Shown here one piece after another: positions 35,465 through 46,174 of a stretch of DNA of 64,000 nucleotides; the stretch's first letter is position 1, and each line of letters starts with the position of its first letter. A model generated the notes under the pieces. The model made no database searches, was not told the origin of the DNA, and saw only the letters and a program-made list of their open reading frames with translations. The DNA is from Brasenia schreberi. Taxonomy: Eukaryota > Streptophyta > Magnoliopsida > Nymphaeales > Cabombaceae. The position numbers were made by a program, and so were the translations under genes. The stretch covers positions 6,328,001 to 6,392,000 of the forward strand of contig JAYKKT010000076.1 in assembly GCA_036023115.1 (NCBI GenBank). Reading direction: 5' to 3'.

Positions 35465-36040
35465 TTCATGGTGTTTTCTTTGTAGGTTTGATGGAAGACC
35501 CTTTTTTTAGCAAAAAATCCAAAAAAGTATATATTTGAAAAAACAAAAAAAAAATAGAAAATTCCCAAAATTCAAAAACATGTGAAAATTTTGAAAATTC
35601 CAAAAAGGAAATTGTTTATATTCATTCTCCTATTCTTTATTTGGAAAAAGCCTCTAAAAGAAAGTCTTTTATATTGATCCTTCTAGTTTTGAAAAAGATT
35701 AAAAAATTAAAAATTTTGAAATTACCAAAAATATTGGCCATGTACAAAGCCCATTTTCGATTTCTTCCAAGATTATATATATTCCCAAACTAAAATCGTG
35801 CAAACTTGTCGTTCACAATTCTACTCTTTTGCCTAACACTTCCCTAGAAGTTAAAGTGCTTGAAAATGATCAAAGCAAGGAGGAAGATCCCCTCATCCAT
35901 GAGGAAGATCAAGCCTCCGAGCTTCCCGAATTTCATAGAATCCTTGACTTGAAAAACCATCAAATTCCGTAGGAGGGGATTTTGTAGAAATTAATCTAGG
36001 GAGTGAGTCCAACCCAAAGTATGTCAAAATAGGTGCATGT
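35465..36040 (+). other. B spacer between G-patch and RT
   Basis: A-rich spacer with many stops. Contains the acceptor-like TTTTCTTTGTAG (35474-35485), ATG at 35491, and the conserved acidic phrase DPLIHEEDQASELPEFHRIL (about 35887-35945), shared by A, F and G. In F much of it is open. Confidence 0.6.
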
Positions 36041-37290
36041 TTGCATGACCATGAAAAAACATCATTCATTGTATTCTTGAAATCCTACGTTGATGTATTT
36101 GTATTGACCTATGAAGACATGCCGGTTCTAGACCCAAAAATCATGAAGCATCATCTACCCTTAGAGCCCAATGCCAAACTCATAAAGCAAAAGCTTAGGA
36201 AAATCCATCTCGATGTTCACTCCTAAGTGAAAGAGGGTTTAGAAGATCTTTTAAAAGCCAGATTTATAAAACCCATTGCTTATTCAGAATGGCTTTAAAA
36301 TATAGTTGTTGTTCGAAAATCTAATGGGAAAATTCAGATTTGCATCGATTTTAGAAATTTGAACAAAGCCACTCCTAAAGATAATTTTCCTCTTCCAAAC
36401 ATTGATTTGATAGTGGATAGCACTGCAAATCATGAAATGTTTTCTTTTATGGATGGCTATTCGGGTTATAATCAAATCAAGCTAGCCCCTAAAGATCAGG
36501 CAAAACTGCTTTTACTATACCTTGGGGCACATATTGTTACACGGTTATGTTATTTGGTTTGAAAAATACCGGTACCACATACCAAAGAGCCATGACTACA
36601 ATTTTTCATGATAAAATCCATGAGCACTTGGAAGTATATGTGGATGATCTTTTGGTAAAATCAAAAACCCAATGCACACACATTGATTCTTTGCAAAAGG
36701 TTTTTGAAAGACTTAGGCTTTATAAAGTGAAGCTAAACCCTAAAAAATGTGTCTTTGGAGTAGAATCGGGCAAGCTCTTAGGGTTCATGGTAAGCGAAAG
36801 GGGTATTGAAGCCGACCCCTCTAAGTATAGAGTCATCATAAACATGCCTCCACCCTCCAACTTGACCCAAATCAGAAGTCTCCAAGGTCGACTCCAAGCT
36901 ATTAGGAGATTTATCTCTAATCTACTAACAAGATGCGAACCTTTCAATAGGCTATTGAGAAAAGGGGTGAAATTTGAATGGAATGATGATTGCCAAAAAG
37001 CTTTTGAAAGATTGAAAACTTATTTGGTAAATCCTCCAATTTTAAAACCTCCAAAGCAAAGAAAACCTTTATTACTTTATATTTCCATTTTTCCGAATGC
37101 ATTGGGTGCTTTACTTGCTCAATATGAGGATGATAGCCATAGGGTCTATGCTATTTACTATATTTCGAAAACTCTATTGGCTTATAAAAGAAATTATCAA
37201 GCCATGGAGAAAACGTGTTTGGCTTGGTATGGGCTTGCCAAAAGTTTAGACATTATTTCTTACATCATGAAATTTGGATAGTGTCTAAGT
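36041..37290 (+). pseudogene. B RT and first RNase H
   Basis: RT with DVFVLTYEDMPVLDP, IQICIDFRNLNKATPKDNFP, FMDGYSGYNQI (first catalytic Asp, about 36450) and, after a frameshift near 36510, YVDDLLVKSK (about 36637). RNase H follows: LLLYISIFPNALGALLAQYEDD, in which the usual TDAS aspartate is replaced. The frame ends at 37281 near a repeated TTTAGACATTATTTC, where the large 3' deletion of B begins. Confidence 0.88.
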
Positions 37291-37318
37291 TTAGACATTA
37301 TTTCATGTCTACACTAAC

Positions 37319-39037
37319 CTACTCTGGCTGGACAAGGGGCCATGTTCACCATGACTCGATCCTTAGGGGTTGATCGAATTCCTCGAAGGAGGACAGCCCC
37401 TAGCCAATTAGACTCAAACTTGCCTAGCCGATGGGACCGAAACCATGTTGGCTTGAGCCAAGACCCACCCACTCAAGTCAAGGGCTGCATGGATTGGACT
37501 CCTCTTCACTTAGGGGACCACAAGACCATGTGCAGTTGGACACCTTTGGATTGGAGCTAAGAAGAAATCCATTGACCCACATTATGGAAGGGTCTAGCAG
37601 CCCCCTCCCTCAAGGGAGAACGATTTCGAGCATTAGAGGGACTTGCCAAGACTTGAGAGAAGTGTCTAGGAGAGAGAGAAAGTGTTGCAACAAGAGAGAG
37701 AGTGAAAAACAGAGAGAAGAGAGAAAAGAGAGAGTGAGAGAAGAAGAAGAAAGGGAACGTCCTCTCCCTCCTTGGAGCCGTGTGCCTTTGAAGGCTTTGT
37801 GAGTAAGTTTTCTTTCTCATTTGCTGGTCTTAACACTCTCTTCTTCACACTCAATTTGAAAAGGGGTTGTATTAATGGAGCTCAAGTTTCCCCCCATTTT
37901 ATAATAAAGTAGAAGTGTTGCCTATTTCATTTCGTTTATGCTTATGCCTTCTACTTATTTGTTTCCATGCTTCTCTACCTCTCTATATTCTATACACTCC
38001 TATAACTCCTAACCCCCCTCTATGCTTAAGCTAAAATACATATTTACATTCATTTCCCTTCAGTCATGTGCTTTAATTTTGTTGTGGATGGTTCTTAAAT
38101 TCGGATGGATGTATGCATATATATTCTAAAACTAAAACTTTGTTTCTCTATATCCTGCACACGTCTATTGTTTCATTTTTCATTGTTAAACGGTTGATTT
38201 GAATGATATGAAATTTAAGATACCGAATATACACACAAAGACCACTAGAAATAAAAATTTTAAGAATTTTAGGGACGTTTAGACTCATAGATAAAACATA
38301 AAAAGATTAGTCAAAATCAGATTAAGTTTCTATGCAGTTTTTTTTCTTCCAATAGGGGTTGGGTAAAATTCCCATAACTCTATTTGTAGTAAACCAAAAT
38401 TGATACAATTAATCTCATTAGAAAGCTGATATCTATAGCTTTCCAACAAGAGTAAAATCATATAATTTGGAGTTTGATGTACCGAGATACAGAGGTTTCT
38501 TTAGGCCCCTATGTTTCTTTAACAGAATATCCTGAAACACCTTAGCGGTGGTCTATTTTGGATTTAATTCTGCAAATCTATAACACCAAAGCACAAAATA
38601 AAAATAGTCTTACCACATTCTATTCTATGTTCTGTAAATTGTTCATGAATTTTGGAGATCTCTAAGTTACCTAAAAAAAATCAGAAATAAGTTCTGAAAA
38701 CATAACCAATTTCTATTTTTCAAGACTTGAAAATCTCCAATCTCTACACTAAGTGCACGAGTTTGATTTGATTCAGGACCATCTTTCAAAGTTAATTTTG
38801 GAAACATACATGAGCACAAATAAATCCTCAAAGTGCCTAAGCTGACTCTTGAGCATCGGTTCAAGAAGGCTTAAGGCGAAAAGATCCCGCTTAGCCACAA
38901 TCGCCTCACAAAGTCAAGTTTACAACTTTGCTAGTTTTAGAAACTAGCTGGCTCGCGCTCATGCAAAAAATGAAGTAGGTTGAGAAGTTTATTTCAAGTT
39001 TCTACATAGGCTTTGAAATAAAATTTTCACATCTACA
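37319..39037 (+). repeat. A 5' LTR, part 2 (R and U5)
   Basis: Continuation of A's LTR after B. Conserved block AAGGGGTTGTATTAATGGAG at 37861-37880 with six C following, donor-like TTTGTGAGTAAG near 37796, U5 hairpins CTTGAGCATCGGTTCAAG (38848-38865), GGCGA (38875-38879) pairing with TCGCC (38901-38905), and CTAGTTTTAGAAACTAG (38931-38947). Ends ATCTACA at 39037. Confidence 0.85.
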
Positions 39038-39041
39038 GAAT

Positions 39042-39059
39042 TGGCATGCTCGATGGGAC
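39042..39059 (+). other. Primer binding site of A (mutated)
   Basis: TGGCATGCTCGATGGGAC, four substitutions from B's site, all compatible with C-to-T or G-to-A change at methylated cytosines. Confidence 0.75.
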
Positions 39060-39175
39060 TCTTGTCTTTGAGAATTTCATCAAGTTTGGTGTCGATTTTC
39101 CCAAAATTCACTTTTTCAAAAATTCTTGGTGTTTAATTCATTTCTTATGTACATGTCTATCATTTTCTTCAAATA

Positions 39176-39947
39176 ATGTCAAGTTCAGAAGGTTCATATG
39201 AGATGTCAAGTCGATCTTCATGCTGTTCAAGTCATATTTCAAAAAGTTTTCAAAAACACATTGCAAAAACTGGGATGATTCTCTTGTTTCCCTAAGAAGG
39301 GAACGTAAATACATAGAGGAAAAAATCGTCGCTCTAAGCCAGGAGGTCGAGGCAGTCGAGTCATGTTCCTCTCATGAGAAACAAGCAAGGGCTCACAAGG
39401 AACTCTCTCATATCAAGAAAACCAAAATGGTCTCTAGGTTGGAGGAGGAACTAGAGTCAGAGTCCTTTACCATACAGGATAGGAAAGCCATGCAACAACT
39501 GTTGAAGGGGCAAACAAAAGAGAAAAGAGCCTACGCACTATCGGATTTCTTACCTTTGGATTACCATACCAATAGTGATGATAACATACCAAATTTCCAT
39601 TGGTATGATGGCAGTGGGGATCCTAGATCCCACCTTCAACTCTTTTCTCAAAGAGCCTATAAGAAGAATGACTCTTTAAAGTGGATCTACTAATTCCCCC
39701 TCTCTCTCAGAGGAAATGCATCAAAGTGGTTGGCTTCATATGACTTGAGCCAATTTGCCAACTTTGAAGATTTGGCAAATTATTTCATGCAAAGATTTTT
39801 ACACAATGTCGAAGTCACCCCAACTTTGAACACTTTGAGAGACACAAAGCAAGCACCTAATGAGGATGCACACGCATTCATCATTAGATGGAGGTCACTT
39901 TTGGGCCAAGTTAGAGAGCCCATATTTGAGGGATGTGCAGTAATGCT
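39176..39947 (+). pseudogene. A gag, part 1
   Basis: Start MSSSEGSYEMSSRSS at 39176, frameshift, then a long readable frame 39220-39693: EEKIVALSQEVEAVES, RKAMQQLLKGQTKEKRAYAL, GDPRSHLQLFSQRAYKK, DSLKWIY and a TAA where F has Trp. The next frame carries FPLSLRGNASKWLASYDLSQ to HAFIIRWRSLLGQVREP, the retrotransposon gag core. It ends where solo LTR C inserted. Confidence 0.85.
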
Positions 39948-41457
39948 TGTAGACATGAAAAATTCTCACTTCCGGTTCTTAAGCCCGAAGTGAACCTTTT
40001 CGTATGTCTAAGTCGTTTTTATAACAAGGGCGTGCCAGCTAGCTTACTCAAGCTAGCGAAGTAAGTTTTGAAAATCTGACTCGTTTGGGGCGATTGTGAG
40101 CAAGTGAGCTCTTTTCGTTGCAGACCTTCTTGCACAGATACGCAAGGGTCAGTTTGTACACTTAGCAAAGTCGATAAAGTATAACCTCTTTGAAAATACA
40201 CGAAGTGTTTGGGCTTTGTTTGTATGATTGCAAATTTTATTTCACGTGGGATTTGCACGTATCTATGTCTTTCAATTTTATGCTATTTAGGCCAACTAGG
40301 TGTGTGCGCAAGTGACCTAAGTTGGGCGATTTTTGCACAGGAGTATGGGGTTTGCTTTGATGCAATATGCGTCCTAACTCGTGGTATGGCAAATATGCAA
40401 TGCAAACTCACACAATTCCAAGGAAAAACCCGAAATTGAAAGACAATGCTTAAGGGAAATTGCGAAATGTAAATTGCAAAAGGGAAATTGCAAAAGGGAA
40501 ATATGGCTATATCTTAAGAGCAGAAAGGCTCAATTGTGTAAGTGTGTGTCGTGTATATATTGAAAGACTACTCACACAGCTGAACCTTAAAACCCAAATC
40601 TTAAAGATATAGCGAAAGGAAAATACAACTATATATATATGGGCCCGAAGGTCGCCAACGTGTGCGTGGGTGTTGTGTATATATAAAGACAACTCACACG
40701 ACTTGTAATGTAAAATCCAAATAGAATTGCAATATGGCCCTTATTAGGGTCTTGGGAGTAAGAGCGAAAGCTCAATGTGTGTGAGTGTGGAATTGAAAGA
40801 CCACGCACACAACTTGAATGAAAACCCCAAATTGAATTGCAATACGGCTCTTATTAGAGTCTTGGGAGTAAGAGCGAAAGCTCAATGTGTGTGAGTGTAG
40901 AATTGAAAGACCACGCACACAACTTGAATATAAACCCACACAACTGAATATATATAAATAGAACTATATCTTAGGGGCTATCAAGGCCCGTGTATGTGCA
41001 AAAAGTGTGCAACTAAGAGCAGAAAGGCTCAAGTGTGCGTGTGTTCTTGTGTGTCAAACCAAGTTATTACAATCGGGAGAGACAAAGCTCCTTTACTACA
41101 ACCCCGTATCAAAATTTAATTAAATACCAAATGTAAGGACTTACAACTCACCTAGCCCGCTATGTGGGGTGTGTCTAGGACGCGTACGCCTTTCTTGTGG
41201 AGCTCGGGTCACATGGAAGTGGAACCGGATAGCTTGGAGGCTTGGGAACCCTTGAGGACTTGGGAGAGGTGTTTGAGTGGGCTTGTGTGGGCTTGGTATG
41301 GGCCTGGTTTTAGGATGACTCTAGCCAAGGTGGCTCGAGTTGGGTTTTAGGGGAAGCCTTAACTAGGTTAGGTTCAGTTGGTCAAGGCCAGGTATGGTGT
41401 CTTGGGCGCGGGTTGGCTAAGGGGAGTCACGGCCAGAGGTAGGTAGCCCAAGGAAAC

Positions 41458-41734
41458 GGCCTGCCTTGTGGCAGGCCGGGGGCTTTTGTAGTGTGGATGA
41501 TACACGGCCTGCACCAGCAGACCGTGGGCTTGGGGGTGAAGGAAGGACATGGCCTGCACTGGCAGGCCGTGGGGTTTCTAGGGAGAGGTGGCCTGCCGAG
41601 TGGTAGGCCCTGCCCTTGGTAAAGGAGGGGAAGCCCGACCTGCACTAGCAGGCCGTGGGCTTATGGGGAGAGGGCCTGTCGAGTGGCAGGCCTTTGGGGT
41701 TTTGATTAAGGGATGGCCTGCCAAAGGGCAGGCC
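41458..41734. repeat. Array of seven GGCCTGCC-N4-GGCAGGCC hairpins
   Basis: Seven short inverted repeats in 277 bp. Perfect stems: GGCCTGCC TTGT GGCAGGCC at 41458-41477, a 7-bp version with loop ACTG at 41551-41568, and loop AAAG at 41715-41734. Near-perfect ones at 41506, 41590, 41634 and 41673. Two loop types (ACTG-like and GAGT-like) alternate in the middle. Confidence 0.85.
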
Positions 41735-42482
41735 TTGGCTAGGTTAAGGGAAAGGTGGGGTTTGGTTGAGGCAGTGGTAGGTGGGTTAGATGCAGGTGGT
41801 GATGGACTGAGCCAAGGAGTGGTTCGGTTCAGGTGGAGTTGGGTGGTTAAGGGCAGGTCGACTAGGGCAGTGGTCAAGGTGGGGTTTGGTTGAGGCGGTG
41901 GTAGTTATGTGGGTTCGGCCAGCTTGTAGCCGGTGGTGGGGGAGGCGGTTAAGGGAGTTTCGGTGGATGGCTGAGGAGGTGCAGTGAGTGAGGTGCAGGT
42001 GGTGGTAGGCTAGGCAGTGTAGTGGGTGAGGTGCAGGTGGTGGTAGGCTAGGCAGTGCAGGTCAAGGGGGGAGGCCGGCTAGGTTGGGTTCAGCCAGCTA
42101 GGGCAGGTCGGTTGGTGGCGAAGTGGGGTTCGGCTAGCACTTGGCTGGGCTTACTTATGGCGGTTTAGGGTGGTGGTAAGGTTAGTTAGGTGTAGGTGGG
42201 TTCATATGGGTTAGGTTTACAAGGGTAGAGAGAAGGGCTAGGTTTAGTTTAGGCTTACCTTAGGTGTAGTCCACTAGGTCCAGCCACCTCCACTCGGTCC
42301 AGCCCACTTCCACGCCCGCGGTCCACCTCTTGGTGTAGTTAGGTTCAAGTTGGTGCAGCCCCTTGATCTAGCCTTGGCCAACATGGCTCAAGCCCACTTC
42401 ACTCATGAGCCCATATGGCTAGGTCTATCACTCCCTCTCTCTCCTCCCAAGCATTTGCATGAACCCTTTACATGGACCCCTT

Positions 42483-42509
42483 CACCTCTATTTATAGACA
42501 TTTGAGGTG
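42483..42509 (-). promoter_or_regulatory. TATA box in inverted repeat, LTR C
   Basis: CTATAAATAG (42497-42488) with arms CACCTC (42483-42488) and GAGGTG (42504-42509). Same layout as in B, E and G but unrelated arm sequence. Confidence 0.65.
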
Positions 42510-43055
42510 GGTCTTGGATTTGGGTTTGGGTTTGAGATCTGGATCCATACCCAAATCTAAATACTATTTGGATCTGGATATTGGATCTCAGATATTTTGA
42601 GATCCGTATCTGATCCAAACTCAACATTTTTATGGATATGGATCTGGATATTTTGATCCAGATTCGATCCAATCCAAACACTATTTGGATCAACCTAAAC
42701 ACTATTTTGATTGGCCCAAATCCAAACACTATTCATTATATGGATTTGGATCTGGATATTTATGGTCCAGATCCAAATCAAAATTTCTTCGGATAGTCCT
42801 TCTTGGCTTCTTGAGGCGAACGATCTGTGCGGGCACTGGCTTCATCAACGCTTCATTTGGTGTTGGGTTTTCCCCAACTTTGTCGTCCGGACTCCGTCTC
42901 GCCATTCTGGACTCCATTTTGCTTGATTTTGAGCTTTTCTTCGAACGGGCTCTTGTACCTGTTTTCACATTTTAAAATAGATTGTCGTTTGGCTCAAACG
43001 AGCTTTTTGTGTTTTTTTAGAGTTTTTGCATTTTGGAAAATTCGGGGTGTTTACA

Positions 43056-43702
43056 ATGCTCATCCTAGAAAATTTCAAAACCGATTTAAAAGCCCTCCTC
43101 TCCCTCCATGAGATCTCAACTTTTCAAAAGTTTATAAAAAAAGCTTCACTCTTTAAAGCAAATTTGAAAAAAGGAGTATATGAAGATCTATGGAAATGGA
43201 GGAGTTTTCAAAAACCCCGATTTGAAAAATCAGGAGCACACATGCACCAGAGAGTGGGGCAAAGACCCAAAAGGTTGCAAACGTCCGAGTAGAACCAAGC
43301 TCGGTCGGATCCTCAAAACCCTCTGAACAAAAAATTTTAAAAAAATAAAAAAAAAAGTTTAAAAAAAGGGAGTTCACCCACCTAGGACGACCACTCACGG
43401 AAGTCCTAGACATCCTCTTAACGCTGGGGCTAATCAATCTCCCGGCCATTCTCGAAGGGGCCCTTAAGAGAAAGTTTCTCAATAATTTTTTCAAGTATCA
43501 TAGGCTCAAGGGTCATGATACAAACAAGTGTTTTGCTCTTCAAAATAAAATAGAAGACTTGATAGAGCAGGGTAGGCTCCACGTCTTGGAGGAATCGAAG
43601 CCCTCTCAAGCAATTCTAAAAGAGTCATTTCTCAACCACGCAAGCACAAGCGGGAAAGGAAAAGAGGTACGCCTTCTTCCTCAAACTTATGGGATTGAGT
43701 AT
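43056..43702 (+). pseudogene. A gag, part 2 with zinc knuckle
   Basis: Resumes LILENFKTDLKALLSLHEIS after solo LTR C, co-linear with B. Frame 43026-43292 ends in a charged region, then frameshifts to LGRPLTEVLDILLTLG and the knuckle CF-type KYHRLKGHDTNKC (about 43493-43530), whose first Cys has become Phe. Interrupted by solo LTR D. Confidence 0.8.
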
Positions 43703-46174
43703 TGTAGACGTGAATTTTATTTCAAATCATTTATGATTCGAAATCAAACCCTCAAACTACATCGTGTGCGTGAGCGTGTCAGTTAGTTTGCTAAAACTAA
43801 CAAATTCTGATTTTCTGACTTCTAAGAACGATTGTGGACAAGTGAGATCTTTTCGACATAGGCCTTTTTGAACTGGCGCTCAAGGGTCAGCCTAGATGCT
43901 TGAAAATTGTTTGAATCCACTAAATCGAAAAAGGATAAACCAGATTTTTTAAAGTTTCAGATTTGTGTCCAAGTTCTTGATTTCTGGAAAATTTCAGATT
44001 CTGAAAATTGCAGAATCTGTTCAGTTTTAGAGACCTGTTCTCCAAATTTTTAAAAATACTTTTGATTCTTCAAAAATTCTAAAACATTTGTAGAGGAAAA
44101 ACACACGTGTGTAGAATCAGAATATATTTTTATTTTATGATTTTATTCTGTAATTTCTGAGAATTAAATATAGAACCAGAGACTGTTATGAAAATCGGAA
44201 CAGTTTTATTTCTGTGAGTTAGGGGATCAGAAAAATAGCCATAGGTCCTCAATCAGACATACAAATTCGACAAAATTTGTTTTGTTAGAAAGATATGGAT
44301 GTTAGCTTTCCAGAGAATCAAATTTCATGGAATTCAACTCAGTGGTTGCAGAGATATGAACAAAAGAACAGGGGTTTGTTTCTAAATATTGTATTTTTGT
44401 AAAACGCAATCTTATTTTTTGTAAAACTTCACGGATCTAATTACTAAGAAAACAATTATAAAAATTTCTAAAAATTTTACCTAGTGATGTGTGATATATC
44501 TATATTATATGTGAAAATTTTCGCATCAATTGGATTAGTTGTTTATTCAGAATAATTCAGTGATCATACGTGTGTATACAAACAGTTTTAGAAATCAAAT
44601 TTGGAGAAATTTTCATAACGTTCCTAACATGGTTTTGGAACGATGTTCAACCTGTATCAGCTCTAATAAAGCATGAGAATCATTCAAACATGGATTTTTG
44701 TTTCGTTCATGAAGGAATTACGCATATTTGTATTGATATAGATCACAAACATAGGCTTGTAGATTTGATTCTTATACAAGTCTGCAGAATGTGTGGTTTT
44801 TCAGATTTGCATGAATTAAAACTACTTTGTGAAAGGATTCCAACCTGGAGAGGGAACGTGGAGGAACTTCTTCGGGCGCCGGCCTCCTTTCTTCCTCTTC
44901 GATCCTGATTCCCTTTGAAGAGTATCCTTGTAACATTTTCCATACACACAACACCTTTTTGCAAAGGTACATCGTGCATATGGTGGGAACCTTGAGTCAC
45001 CATTGGCCACCAAAACTGGCTGCGACCACTTGGCATGAAATAACTCTCCTTCCAAAAGGAAACTGATCTGGCCAACTGCTGAGCAAATACATGCTAATAT
45101 GGTGCTTCCACCCACCAACAAACTAACGCTAGCAACTTGGGAAGGAAGACTTCTTGGCCATCCAAAAACCATGTTTTAGTGGTTGAATATCTGGCCGACT
45201 CTTGTTGATCAGTGCATCCGCAGCTGTCTGCTCATGCCTTACTGTTGTTGCAGATTCAACTTTACTGACTGAAGATTCAGAAATTTAATTGGAAGAGGCT
45301 AAGCACAAGGTATAGGCAAGAACCATTAATAAATGACCACTTTAAGGGAACCGACCATCCCACATAATGATTTCAACAGAATCTCTTAATGCCATACTTA
45401 TAAGAGTATTTAAACCAACCGACATTACCTGCATGTTTGCTGTGAAAGTGGTTATGCAAATTCATGTTACATGTTTTACTACGAAAGCGTTCTAGTAAGC
45501 CCTTGTTACGTTTTTGAAAACCAACCATCATGCTCGCTAGATTTCTTCCATGAGTGTTGGAACATTAACATTATTTTTAACATAACAGTAACAGATGACA
45601 ATGCAAAACTGATGCATATCAGTACACTAATTACCTCGACAACCAAACATAACATGGACACGTTACGAAAGGCGTTCGATACCAAACCTTTCTTTTCGGA
45701 AGCTATCGTTCATGCTTCCATCTTTCCTTTCTTTTTATGATATCAACTTTTCCCTCTGGAAATTGATTTCTTTCCAAATATGAGCTTTTCTTTCTGGGAA
45801 GCTCACTTTCTCTTTTTAACGCCCGCTTTCCTTTTTGGGCGCCCACCTTCCTTTTTAGGTGTCAACTTGTATTTTTAATGCCTTTTTCTTTCCAAATGGT
45901 AAATTTTAAACATACTTTTCAACAGAAATCTTTTAAAGAAACGAAATCTTGTTTTTCCAGTGCTGATGGCAAAATCGTCATTTTTATCAAATTTTGTCAA
46001 AATTCGAAATTTTTAGAAAGGAAAGCATTCTTCTATCATTTTAAAGCTTCCATAAAATTTTGGTACCGAAGCAAACTCGTTTAGTACCTTTTTCATTCGA
46101 AACCCCAAAATTACCAAAAATAGATATTTTACTAAAAAGGTAAAAATTTTGAAAGAAAATTTTGGGTGTTTACA
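43703..46174 (-). mobile_element. Solo LTR D (2472 bp)
   Basis: Minus orientation, perfect 5-bp repeats AGTAT (43698-43702 and 46175-46179), ends TGTAGACGTG and GGGTGTTTACA. U5 hairpin TTAGTTTGCTAAAACTAA at 43783-43800. It lacks the conserved GGAGC..CTCC block seen in the others. Downstream of a possible TATA box near 45405-45390 it carries about 700 bp of different composition with a 116-codon frame. U3 (45740-45880) has copies of CTTTCCTTTTTGGGCGCCC-like units. Confidence 0.88.
44822..45172 (-). CDS. Unidentified 116-aa open frame inside LTR D
   Basis: Minus-strand frame starting MVFGWPRSLPSQVASVSLLV. It has a hydrophobic stretch (about residues 14-42), a cysteine cluster CTFAKRCCVYGKC (about 68-80), and a basic patch SKRKKGGRRPKK. 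I do not recognise it, and no other LTR here has it. It could be a captured host fragment or a chance frame; a second frame overlaps it (44743-45075). No proof that it is expressed. Confidence 0.2.
   Translation of the reverse strand: MVFGWPRSLPSQVASVSLLVGGSTILACICSAVGQISFLLEGELFHAKWSQPVLVANGDSRFPPYARCTFAKRCCVYGKCYKDTLQRESGSKRKKGGRRPKKFLHVPSPGWNPFTK

Larger units (their letters stand above)
30197..37313 (+). mobile_element. Element B: Ty3/gypsy (Tat-type), 3' truncated
   Basis: Plus-strand copy inserted in A's 5' LTR. Left LTR 2159 bp, primer site, gag, protease, G-patch, RT and first RNase H follow. Then, within the RNase H region, the sequence jumps to a stub ending ATGTCTACA (37313), matching only the last bases of the 3' LTR, and to the target repeat CTAAC (37314-37318; left copy CTAAT 30192-30196). 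Second RNase H, integrase, polypurine tract and nearly all the 3' LTR are deleted. Confidence 0.85.
39948..43055 (-). mobile_element. Solo LTR C (3108 bp)
   Basis: Single LTR in minus orientation inserted in A gag with perfect 5-bp repeats ATGCT (39943-39947 and 43056-43060). Ends TGTAGACATG and GTGTTTACA. Contains U5 hairpins (40039-40056), four GAGC..GCTC units (40518-41030), conserved block (41065-41105), a seven-hairpin GGCCTGCC array (41458-41734), a 38-bp duplication at 41988-42063, a TATA box, and U3 GGATCTGGAT repeats (42540-42790). It presumably arose by recombination between the two LTRs of a full element. Confidence 0.93.

Noticed and set aside
37431..37802. 123-codon frame ending in an Arg/Glu-rich tail
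   Set aside because: Lies within A's LTR over a GAGA-rich low-complexity run; no conserved counterpart in other LTRs.
41578..41893. Two overlapping frames of about 100 codons on opposite strands in GC-rich DNA
   Set aside because: They fall in the hairpin array and G-rich part of LTR C; the absence of stops follows from base composition.
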